From contig WSXV01000001.1 in assembly GCA_009773475.1 (NCBI GenBank), positions 372,001 through 436,000 on the forward strand: a DNA stretch of 64,000 nt. The letters are read 5' to 3'. Positions 56,790-64,000 of the stretch are shown here, in pieces; position 1 is the stretch's first letter, and each line of letters starts with the position of its first letter. The notes beneath the pieces are model-generated. The model was not told the DNA's origin, did not search any database, and worked only from the letters and a program-made list of their open reading frames with translations. The stretch is from Desulfobulbaceae bacterium (GTDB taxonomy: Bacteria; Desulfobacterota; Desulfobulbia; Desulfobulbales; Desulfocapsaceae). The translations under genes and the position numbers were made by a program.

Positions 56790-57899
56790 TCAGTCCACAT
56801 GCAGTATCACAGAAAAGCAGTTGAACAGTACCCAAACGCTGTCCCCTTCGCTAAGCTCAAGAATCCAACTGACCGCAGAGGAAACAACGGCACATATTTC
56901 AGTTGTATCCGAGATTCTGACAACGCATTCTGTATTGATCTTTCCCCTTGTTATCTTTGACAAAACCCCTTTAAATCTATTTTCCGCACTGCAGGCAGGC
57001 TCGGATTCACCGCCTTGGAGGATCACCCAGGGAGCCTTGACCTCCGCTGTAATCAGCCGACCTTGAGTTAAGCCAAGCCTCTCTAAACTATCATTGGTAA
57101 TCACGGTGGTGATTGCATGACCATCAATGGCTGTCAGGTTGACACGTGTCTGAATGTCGCCTCGTACAATGCTTTGGACTTTTGCGAAAAAAGAGTTTCG
57201 CGCACTGGTTTTGCGCAAAGATTCTTTTTCCATGAAGCGTTTTGCAAGGATTTGAATTTCTTCCTTAGAAAAAGAGACATAAGACGAAGCCTGATTGGGA
57301 GTCGAATGCCCTAAAATCATCTGAACCGCCGGTAATGGCATGTTGCTCTGGATCAATTCCACAGCTCGGGCCTTGCGGATTGTTTCCGGGCCGCCCAACT
57401 GTTTGGGAAAGCCGCAGGCCTGAGCACGTTCATAGAACTTTCGGCGCACAAAACCGGGATCTAAGTCCAGTAGAGCCTCTGAGTGCTCTCGAAATTGAGG
57501 GTCGCCTATCTTGTCCTGGATTTCGCGGGATAGTGCCGCCGAGATTTGAACTTCCCTCGGTTCTGTATTCGTTCCTCCTGCGATTCCACGAAAGATGACT
57601 AAATGGCGAACCCAATCGATATCTTCAAAGGGGTTCAAGGCCAACACTTCACTCAACTTGGCACCTGTGTATCGGATTAAAAGAAAAATAAGCAAAATAC
57701 GCTGCCGAGAAGAGCGCACATCGGATCGAGATGAGCGGTCCGCCCAATCTTGGAATGCTTGTTTTATCTGGTTTAGCTGTGTGGTGTCCAGACATTCGTC
57801 TCCATTTGCCAAGGAGACGAGATTTTTGTGGTTATTCTCTTCCAATAGTGAGGTCTTTGAATCCTGTTTGATTTTTTTGGTTTTTAACGGTGATTCCAT
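56790..57899 (-). CDS. TunR-like regulator: recombinase-fold DNA-binding domain plus two TOBE domains
   Basis: A 369-residue protein. Residues about 40-215 resemble a tyrosine recombinase catalytic domain: RYTGAKLSEVLAL, ETIRKARAVELIQS, LGHSTPNQASSYVSF. But catalytic residues are altered: the box-I arginine of TG-x-R is Lys81 and the HxxR histidine is Glu172, although His198 and Tyr207 remain. Residues 232-300 (SARNSFFAKVQSIVRGDI) and 302-368 (SAENRFKGVLSKITRGKI) are two molybdate/tungstate-binding Mop/TOBE modules. This architecture is that of TunR, a tungsten-responsive repressor of sulfate reducers. An IS3 copy lies 26 bases upstream of its start, with MOT1 beyond it. Confidence 0.83.
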   Translation of the reverse strand: MESPLKTKKIKQDSKTSLLEENNHKNLVSLANGDECLDTTQLNQIKQAFQDWADRSSRSDVRSSRQRILLIFLLIRYTGAKLSEVLALNPFEDIDWVRHLVIFRGIAGGTNTEPREVQISAALSREIQDKIGDPQFREHSEALLDLDPGFVRRKFYERAQACGFPKQLGGPETIRKARAVELIQSNMPLPAVQMILGHSTPNQASSYVSFSKEEIQILAKRFMEKESLRKTSARNSFFAKVQSIVRGDIQTRVNLTAIDGHAITTVITNDSLERLGLTQGRLITAEVKAPWVILQGGESEPACSAENRFKGVLSKITRGKINTECVVRISDTTEICAVVSSAVSWILELSEGDSVWVLFNCFSVILHVD

Positions 57900-57931
57900 A
57901 AGAATGTTTTGCCTCAGTCGGAAATGGACTT

Positions 57932-58860
57932 TCAGGCCGTTCGCTCTAAGTGTGTATGATGTTCTGCTGAGCGCATAATTTCAGGGATGGCTTTCTGTCG
58001 TTTTTGCTTTCTCAGTTCTCTTGCTTCCTCAAGCTTTTTATCTCGCTCTTTGAATATTTCCTGGTCTCTGCCGTTCAGCTTGTCTACTGGAGTGACATAG
58101 CCAATGGCGCTGTGCAGCCTGACGGTATTATAATGAACAATGTATTTTTCGACTATTCTTCGGACGTCGCCAAGGGAAAGTGGGACCCCGGGACGAATGC
58201 ATTCAGTTTTGATGGTTTTGTGAAATCGCTCCAGCTTCCCGTTGGATTGTGGATAATAAGGCGAAGTCCGCACATGAGTCACCCCTGAAATCCGGATGAA
58301 TTCCTTGAAATCTTTGGCAATGAACTGTGGCCCGTTGTCCGAAATAATCCTGGGCCTGGCTTCAGGGTATTTCTCCTTGGCCCGCTCAAGGATTATTTCT
58401 ACGTCTGTTTCGGTCATCTGCCCTCTGATCTCCCAATGGATTATAGAGCGACTGCATCCATCCAGAAAGCTGCACAGGTAATAGAAGGTTCCATGGATAT
58501 TGAGAGATACGAAATGTCCACATGCCATTGTTCATGGGGACGCAGCGGCTGGATGAACCCTGTTCCTTTAAGAGATAACTTTTTATTCCACTTCTGCAGC
58601 ATGCCAGCCTTTGTGAGAACACGCCAGGTGCTTGAGGGACTGACTGCCACGATATTCTGATCCAGCATCATAAAGGTCAGTCGACGGTATCCCTCAAGCG
58701 GGTTGTTCTCGGCAAACTTGACAATGGCTTCTTGTCCCCAGAGATCGAGCCAAAAATCACGGGGGATAGAAGCGTTATGTTCGTTCACTTTACCGTACCG
58801 TTTGATCCAGGTATAAAACTTGCTCTTTGAGACGGACAGCCAAGAGATAAACCGTTTCAA
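57932..58860 (-). pseudogene. IS3-type transposase OrfB, frameshifted
   Basis: The first part reads MKRFISWLSVSKSKFYTWIK up to HEQWHVDISYLSI, with the first DDE aspartate, then leaves the frame. After a shift near 58495 it continues as NIHGTFYYLCSFLDGCSRS, IISDNGPQFIAKDF (second aspartate) and YYPQSNGKLERFHKTIKTEC (glutamate), to 57932. So the complete DDE set is present in two frames. The start before MKRFISW could lie further upstream, up to about 58930. Not active as it stands unless shifted by the ribosome. Confidence 0.85.
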
Positions 58861-58940
58861 CGGAATCTCTGTTTTGACGCTCCACCCTTTGACATAATCG
58901 ATGACGGCATCACGAATATCATGGGGAACCCAGCTGCCGG

Positions 58941-59249
58941 TTAGAGCTCACCAAGTTCATTTTTTAGCTTGAGGTGTTCTTCCAACAGCTCAGAAAGAAC
59001 TTCGTGCTTTCTGGTCAACTTGGCTTCAAGCTGCTGGATCTTCAGATCCTCTATACGTTTTTGAGGACGGTTGCCACGGACAAATGCAGCTGCTCCGTTT
59101 TCAAAAAACTGCTTCTGCCAGTTATGGAAGATCCTGGGCTGAAGATGATACTCGTCACATAGGTCCGATACCGCTATATGCTCGACCAGGTGACGCCGTA
59201 AAATGGAAACTTTTTCTTCTGAAGAATAATTGTAACGTTTCTTTCGCAT
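58941..59249 (-). CDS. IS3-type transposase OrfA
   Basis: A 102-residue helix-turn-helix protein: RYNYSSEEKVSILRRHLVEH, then LCDEYHLQPRIFHNWQKQFF, and a C-terminal leucine zipper (LEEHLKLKNEL). It binds the element ends. It lies at the right end of the IS. OrfB begins in the -1 frame but separated by stops, so a fused OrfAB would need a different shift site. Confidence 0.88.
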   Translation of the reverse strand: MRKKRYNYSSEEKVSILRRHLVEHIAVSDLCDEYHLQPRIFHNWQKQFFENGAAAFVRGNRPQKRIEDLKIQQLEAKLTRKHEVLSELLEEHLKLKNELGEL

Positions 59250-59517
59250 AGACTTTCCTCCGTTTGTGATTGTTTATCACAAACGAACCAAAAGTCCAAT
59301 TCACGCTGAACCAAAACAAGAAGTCTCACTGGCAGTCGTTTTTTTGGGGGGCAACTTCGCAAAGGTTCATCAACACTTGTAAAGTGAAAGATAAGAGTCC
59401 TTGACTCCTGTCAATGATGGCAGATTTTACGATGAACAGAGATCTATTTTCGTGATAGTAAATCAGGCTCTTTTTTGTCTGGCTATTTCTTGACTGTGCG
59501 AGGTCTTGCTACATATC

Positions 59518-59712
59518 TCAAAGATATTGTGAAACTTCGCATATTGCTCTAATTCGCATTTGCAGCGCGTTTACCCGCGAGCAAAAAACTGCCGGTTTTT
59601 CTTTACAGGTTACACAGCTATGCAATTGTTCAAGTATCCTTTTTTTTTCTTCACGATTATGGCATTGCTGGAGTTGTTCAAGAATCATGTCGATATCTTT
59701 TTCTGAGCACAT
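59518..59712 (-). CDS. Small cysteine-containing protein
   Basis: A 64-residue protein, MCSEKDIDMILEQLQQCHNR..., rich in helix and with cysteines in CVTCKEKPAVFC and AICEVS. ATG 59712 follows GGGAG by ten bases; upstream codons would give an unlikely N-terminus. It is 160 bases after the MOT1 gene on the same strand. No family recognised; could be a metal-binding accessory of the transporter, but this is a guess. Confidence 0.5.
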   Translation of the reverse strand: MCSEKDIDMILEQLQQCHNREEKKRILEQLHSCVTCKEKPAVFCSRVNALQMRIRAICEVSQYL

Positions 59713-59872
59713 GACAAACTTTCTCCCTAATTTTATGAAGTAAAATATCCAATCGAAAAAATGATCAGTTCCAACCGGCTTGAGGGCACAATGCGATGTT
59801 CTCAAGGGGAATCAACATAGTTCCAGGCCCTGGCAGATATCTGCCCAAACACCTATCCCTCTTCCGCCAAGG

Positions 59873-61138
59873 TTAAATCTTAATTTTCATTTTTCGGATA
59901 AAAACATCCGTCGCGATACCTACGCCGAATGCCCACCCCATATTGGGTACGGTCAGTGCGATACCAGCTATTAACAGTGCAATAAAGTATTCCTCATTTG
60001 TCTTCAGGCTTCTTAGCAGCGGGCAAAGTTCTAGCCCGGCAAAGACCAGAAGGACACCGAGCACTGACTGGGGAATGATTGCCAGCAACGATAATCCAAA
60101 CTCACCCAGGATCAGGGCTATGACAACAAAAAAAATGCCAATCATAATGGGTGCACCACCAGTTCTGGCACCAAACCGAAAATGTGCAGCCAACCCACCC
60201 GTTCCATGACACATGGGCACTGCTCCCAATAATCCCGCCGGAAGATTCATTATCCCCATGGATAGAGCAAATTTCCCCGCCTTGGCCTTGGGGAGTTCAG
60301 TGTTGCCCCTAAAGAGGCTGGTACAGGTGTCCGCAGTGCCGACACAGGCATTACCGATGGTTAAAGGAATTTGCGGAATGATCAACATTATTGCGGCAGT
60401 CCAGAAATCCCCCATGGTGGGTTTGATAAGATGCATTTCTGTCGGTCCCAGGGAGAGTGTGAGCATGGAAAAACCGCCCAGGGCAACTCCAGAAACAATA
60501 CCGACGGCAAGGGCAACTAGGGCTGCCGGAAATTTCTTGTTGTCAAGAAGGAGCAGAACCAGGCCAAAGACCACGATACCTAGAATCAAATTAACCGGAT
60601 ATCCTGCAAATTTTCCCTGCGCTCCCGACATAAACAGATCTTTATTGATAATCAGTTCGATGCCTTTCTTGAGAAAGATAAGTCCCAGTGTCAACTGAAT
60701 GCCCCGGACAACGGCCTGGGAAAAAAGTTTGGCAAGTTGATCGATCATTCCAGATAGGGAAAACACCAGAAGAAAGACACTAAAAATAATTCCTGCAGCA
60801 CCGATAACTGATTCAGTGATAATCGTGGGATATGCAATGGCGATGGCGCCTACCGCTTTCAGGGGTTGTACAGGTATTGGTAAGCGAAAATAATATCCCG
60901 AGACCAAGTAAAAGAGTCCAAAGGTTAAGAAAACCGAAGAAGGGCTCAACTTATTGATGAAAATCATGGCCAAGACTATGGGCAGCATGGTGCCTAGATC
61001 GCCAAAAGCACCTGCCAGTTCAACCCGGTCGAACCGCAGGCGTCGGGAGTCCGGAGCGACATTTTGGGTTTCAGGTGGCGTGGAGTTCCCCACCCCCCAC
61101 GAGATATTTTTTTCATTACCGGGTTTCTTGTTCATCAC
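59873..61138 (-). CDS. MOT1-type molybdate (sulfate-like) transporter
   Basis: A 421-residue membrane protein of the MOT1 branch of the SulP-related group, with about ten helices. Family blocks: ELAGAFGDLGTMLPIV near residue 40, YYFRLPIPVQPLKAVGAIAI near 85, and PMCHGTGGLAAHFRFGARTG near 315. Members import molybdate, possibly also tungstate. The N-terminal 30 residues are polar and not conserved. With the TunR-like regulator 2 kb away, a metal-controlled uptake locus is likely. Start ATG 61138 or 61135; no clear ribosome site was resolved. Confidence 0.87.
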   Translation of the reverse strand: MMNKKPGNEKNISWGVGNSTPPETQNVAPDSRRLRFDRVELAGAFGDLGTMLPIVLAMIFINKLSPSSVFLTFGLFYLVSGYYFRLPIPVQPLKAVGAIAIAYPTIITESVIGAAGIIFSVFLLVFSLSGMIDQLAKLFSQAVVRGIQLTLGLIFLKKGIELIINKDLFMSGAQGKFAGYPVNLILGIVVFGLVLLLLDNKKFPAALVALAVGIVSGVALGGFSMLTLSLGPTEMHLIKPTMGDFWTAAIMLIIPQIPLTIGNACVGTADTCTSLFRGNTELPKAKAGKFALSMGIMNLPAGLLGAVPMCHGTGGLAAHFRFGARTGGAPIMIGIFFVVIALILGEFGLSLLAIIPQSVLGVLLVFAGLELCPLLRSLKTNEEYFIALLIAGIALTVPNMGWAFGVGIATDVFIRKMKIKI

Positions 61139-61685
61139 TGCGACCTCATTGTTCCTGAAAGAAGTTGCCGCCCGTAGTTATAGGGGGGGGATTTGTGACA
61201 CGATTTTGAAAATATTCGTAACAGTAGTTGTATTAAATAATCTCAACACAATGTTGTCAAGTTATTTGAATGTTTTTGCAATTTACAAAATAGGTCTGCC
61301 GTGGATAAAATGATTAATATTTTTCTTATGATATAATCATAGGTACTTACGTAGAAATCAGGGATGATGTAAAAGACGGACTTCCGCCCCCAAACATTAA
61401 CACAGCATTATGCGAAGGCATGAGAGGAGTGCCACTGGCGGTTCTCTCTTGCCTAGGACTTGCAATTTCGAGCGAATAAGCGTCGTAATGCTAAGAAAAA
61501 CTAGGGGCGTGACGTCGCCGGATATCACGGACGAGGAGTAAAATGGTGGGCGGGTCTGTTGGTGGGTTGAGCGGAAGTCCTGACGCGTTTGCGGAGTCGG
61601 TGGGAGCAGAGAGCCGATGGGCTGGAGAGATAAAACACTTCATTATCGTTTAAAAAAATCTTGATTGTTGAACAACTACACTTAT
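61139..61685. other. Intergenic upstream of MOT1 gene
   Basis: About 550 bases, AT-rich near 61170-61340. TATGATATAATCATA at 61327-61341 is a perfect 15-bp palindrome, a candidate operator about 190 bases before the transporter start. No gene was found from here to the UbiB gene end. Confidence 0.45.
61327..61341. promoter_or_regulatory. Candidate operator palindrome TATGATATAATCATA
   Basis: Perfect dyad TATGAT-ATA-ATCATA upstream of the MOT1 gene. The spacing and AT-rich nature fit a repressor site, but the same sequence could be part of a promoter -10 box. No matching copy was confirmed before the TunR-like gene, whose upstream region has been replaced by the IS. Confidence 0.35.
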
Positions 61686-63380
61686 TCATTTCCTCTTCTT
61701 CGGCCAAAGAAAAGCGGCCACAAATCCCGCCGAGTAAACTCCTGCCATAATCAGCCCGATAACGCCCAAGGTGCCCAGGATTCCAGGGGCTCCGGATATC
61801 CGGTCAGCCAGAATGAGAATGGCTGAACCCACGATCATTGCCGAGATAATCATGGAGATCCCCATCAGCCGGCTGGAGCTGTCCATTTTTTCCGCCAGAT
61901 GATCGAGGCGTTTTATCTCCAGGTTGAGGGTGAACTGGTTATAGCGGAACTGGTCAAGGAAACGCTGGATGTCCAGGGGCAGGTTTTCAAGAAGGGTGAG
62001 GTAGCTGCCCATGCTTTTCTCAATCCGTTGGCGCATTGCCGCAAAGCCATAGCGCTTGGTGACAATCTCCCGTATCTGCGGCTCCACATGGGCCAGGACA
62101 TCAAATTGCGGATCGAACTGCTCGGCGACTCCCTCGATGGTGGTCAGGGCCTTGACCAGAAAAAGCAGGTCGCTGGGACAGCGCACATGATAGCGCTGGA
62201 GCATGGCAAAAAAATCCGACAGCAGCTTGGTGATATCCAGGTGCTGCAGGTCGGATTCTTGAAAGTGGGTGGTGAAAAGTTGCAGGTCGGAACGGAACTC
62301 CCGCCCATCGGTGAGGGCCGGGTCAATATCGGTGAGCTCGATGGTTACCCGGCATAGTTTTTCAATATTGCCGGTGGTGACACCCGCCACCAGGTCGATC
62401 AGGTGGTCGGTGGTTCTTTTGTCCAGTTGGCCGGTCATTCCGCAATCGATGAAACAGAGTTTGTCGCCGGTCAGCAGAAAAATATTTCCGGGATGCGGGT
62501 CGGCATGGAAAAAACCAAAACGCAGGCACTGCTTGAAGATGGCGTCGGTGCTATTGGCCACAATGGCCCGGCGGGTCTCAGCGCTTAATTGCGACGGGGT
62601 GAGGGTGGAGAGCAGGCGGCCGTGGATCTCTTCCAGGGTCAGGATATTTCTGGTGCTTGCCTCCCAATACACTTTGGGAAAGCAGATGTTGGGGTCATTC
62701 TGAAAATAACGACGCAGCCGCTCCGTGGATTGCCCTTCGTGGATCAGGTTGACCTCTTTGAAGATCTCCCGGGAAAATTCCTTGGCAACGGCGACGGGGC
62801 TGTAGCCAAGGTCGGAAAAGTACTGTTCAACGAACTGAGCCATGCCTTCCAGCAGCGCCATATCCTCTTCGATCAGCTGCCGGTTTCCCGGTCGCAGAAC
62901 CTTGAGTACCACCTCGCTGCCATCGGTCAGTCTGGCTCGATGGACCTGGGCCATGGAAGCTGCGGCCAGTGCTACCGGTTCAATGGAGGAGAAGAGATGG
63001 CTGAGGCGACCTGGAAACTCGTCTTCCAGAACCTTCTGGATCTCGTCAAAGGAGACCTGCCGGCAGTTATCCTGAAGCTGTTTGAACTCTTCCGCCCAGT
63101 CCGGCGGAATAAGGTCCGGCCGAGTGGACAGAATCTGGCCCAGCTTGATAAAGGTGGGTCCCAGTTGTTCAAGAACCATCCGCAACCGCACCGGGCGGGC
63201 AAGGATGGCTGTTTCCTGTTCAGGGAGATCGGGCTTGTCGTCTTGCTTGTGGCCTGTGGTTCCAGTTGAGAGCCCCAGATCAACAAGCACTTCCCGGAAG
63301 CCGAATGTGGATAAAACCTTGAGGATTTCAGCCAGTCGGCGGGTGCTGCGCAGGGTCTGTCTGAGTTGCAGGACTTTCAT
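61686..63380 (-). CDS. ubiB: UbiB/AarF/ABC1 atypical kinase
   Basis: A 564-residue protein of the UbiB family, needed for isoprenoid quinone synthesis. Motifs: FIKLGQILSTRPDLIP (KxGQ), AAASMAQVHRA, FFHADPHPGNIF and FIDCGMTGQL for the kinase-like fold, and two C-terminal membrane helices (LMGISMIISAMIVGSAILIL and the following one). In sulfate reducers it would serve menaquinone. The exact substrate is unproven. The start follows no strong ribosome site. It lies downstream of the HDOD gene on the same strand with a 26-base gap. Confidence 0.92.
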   Translation of the reverse strand: MKVLQLRQTLRSTRRLAEILKVLSTFGFREVLVDLGLSTGTTGHKQDDKPDLPEQETAILARPVRLRMVLEQLGPTFIKLGQILSTRPDLIPPDWAEEFKQLQDNCRQVSFDEIQKVLEDEFPGRLSHLFSSIEPVALAAASMAQVHRARLTDGSEVVLKVLRPGNRQLIEEDMALLEGMAQFVEQYFSDLGYSPVAVAKEFSREIFKEVNLIHEGQSTERLRRYFQNDPNICFPKVYWEASTRNILTLEEIHGRLLSTLTPSQLSAETRRAIVANSTDAIFKQCLRFGFFHADPHPGNIFLLTGDKLCFIDCGMTGQLDKRTTDHLIDLVAGVTTGNIEKLCRVTIELTDIDPALTDGREFRSDLQLFTTHFQESDLQHLDITKLLSDFFAMLQRYHVRCPSDLLFLVKALTTIEGVAEQFDPQFDVLAHVEPQIREIVTKRYGFAAMRQRIEKSMGSYLTLLENLPLDIQRFLDQFRYNQFTLNLEIKRLDHLAEKMDSSSRLMGISMIISAMIVGSAILILADRISGAPGILGTLGVIGLIMAGVYSAGFVAAFLWPKKRK

Positions 63381-63406
63381 CGGGATTTTTGCAGAAACTG
63401 CTGTTG

Positions 63407-64000
63407 TCAGGCGTTGAAGAGACTGAAAACGGATTCGTCTTCGAGGCTGGCTCGCAGCTCACTCAGCCAGATATCGATATCTTCGGCCTGCCAGTTGAGG
63501 TCGTAATGGACCCAGAGTTGCGTGATTGCCGGGGTAAAATCATGGATCATCTCCAGAAGTTCCTTGCCATCAAGACTCTCTCCGGTTTGCAGAATATGGC
63601 TGAGGATATCGGCCATCTGGATGATCAGCGGGAAGGTCGCCCCTTCGGGAGCATGATCGGGACAATGGTGATAGCCGGCCGAAAAACAGAACTGGTCGGG
63701 GAACAGCCAGCGGTTCAGGAGGCGCATGCCGGCTGTATCATGGCTGATGCCGAAGGTTTCCTCTTCTTCAGGGAAGAAAGAATAGCGCAATTTTTCAGCG
63801 AGTTCGAATACCTGGTTGTAGCTGTTGGGCAGGGCGCTGAGCATGATCAGCTTGCCGATATCATGAATGAGCCCGGCAATATAAAGCTGGCTTGGTGGGT
63901 GCCTGTTTTGCCGATTGTGGGAGGCAATAATTCTGGCTGCCAGTCCACAGGTCAGGGAGTGCTGCCAAAGGGCGTCGATGTTTTTTTTGTTGGTGTTTCT
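63407..64000 (-). CDS. HDOD-domain protein, 5' end outside window
   Basis: The frame is open to the right edge. Visible residues include LWQHSLTCGLAARIIAS, then LYIAGLIHDIGKLIMLSALP and, in the middle, AGYHHCPDHAPEGATF. These are the HDOD fold, an HD-like output domain without the full metal set, often found in signalling proteins. An in-frame ATG at 63844 would be only an internal start. The C-terminus ends ESVFSLFNA. Full length and N-terminal domains cannot be seen. It probably precedes ubiB in one transcript. Confidence 0.85.
   Translation of the reverse strand, partial: RNTNKKNIDALWQHSLTCGLAARIIASHNRQNRHPPSQLYIAGLIHDIGKLIMLSALPNSYNQVFELAEKLRYSFFPEEEETFGISHDTAGMRLLNRWLFPDQFCFSAGYHHCPDHAPEGATFPLIIQMADILSHILQTGESLDGKELLEMIHDFTPAITQLWVHYDLNWQAEDIDIWLSELRASLEDESVFSLFNA

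Larger units (their letters stand above)
57925..59298 (-). mobile_element. IS3-family insertion sequence (~1.37 kb)
   Basis: Ends share TGGACTTT at 57925 (inward) and, reverse-complemented, at 59298; outward, GAAATGGACTTT and GAATTGGACTTT agree in 11 of 12 bases. It carries orfA and a frameshifted orfB. The right end also has CGTTTGTGAT/ATCACAAACG as a hairpin (59261-59285). No target duplication was found. It lies between the TunR-like gene (26 bases away) and the small cysteine protein. Confidence 0.78.

Noticed and set aside
56494-57066. 190-codon plus-strand frame
   Set aside because: Lies antisense to the TOBE part of the regulator, has no family features and no ribosome site.
56790-57899. 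Active integrase marking a genomic island or prophage
   Set aside because: Catalytic residues are replaced and two TOBE domains follow; no phage genes or att sites are nearby.
61321-61640. Structured RNA such as a Moco riboswitch before MOT1
   Set aside because: No paired elements fitting a known riboswitch could be traced; only short, weak inverted repeats.

Overview
This window looks like a chromosomal segment of a Gram-negative anaerobe, most likely a Desulfobacterota relative of the Desulfobulbales (inference). The grounds are a DivIVA-type protein with YggT/YggU, a HolB-RicT-MetG block, a multiheme c-type cytochrome with eight haem motifs, a putative tungsten aldehyde:ferredoxin oxidoreductase with its own four-cluster ferredoxin, and a TunR-like Mo/W regulator of the kind described in sulfate reducers. 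No rRNA, tRNA or CRISPR array was seen.

Positions 1-27,000 read as ordinary core genome with intact, tightly packed genes: lipid acyltransferase and epimerase, isocitrate dehydrogenase, ComF, a divergent DnaA, a PotABCD polyamine importer, a large MscS-type channel, agmatinase, an MTA/SAH-type deaminase, YchF, an OB-HD protein, HolB, RicT, MetG, YggT, DivIVA, YggU, a triosephosphate-isomerase-like protein lacking the catalytic glutamate, and an MliC-type lipoprotein. PotABCD and agmatinase both concern polyamines.

Positions 27,000-61,000 are an accessory region. Intact signalling and redox genes (a four-PAS hybrid kinase, a kinase plus REC-GGDEF-EAL pair, an MCP, the multiheme cytochrome, AOR and its ferredoxin) sit among many broken genes: FIST, TauE/SafE, SMR efflux, a methyltransferase with a shifted C-terminus, FtsH, PAP2, DgkA, PsiE and an IS3 transposase. 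There is also a probable group II intron tail. The part from 43.4 to 52.2 kb (HtpX, TerC, HPF-like, NhaR, FtsH remnant, CBS protein, PAP2-DgkA, Ca-type P-ATPase, PsiE) looks like a partly decayed envelope and proteostasis stress island.

Positions 56.8-61.1 kb hold the most coherent regulatory unit. A recombinase-fold protein with two TOBE domains and degraded catalytic residues (TunR-like) and a MOT1-type molybdate transporter flank an IS3-family insertion. The AOR operon at 39.2-41.4 kb is a plausible user of the metal. The last 2.3 kb return to core-type genes (UbiB-family kinase, HDOD protein).
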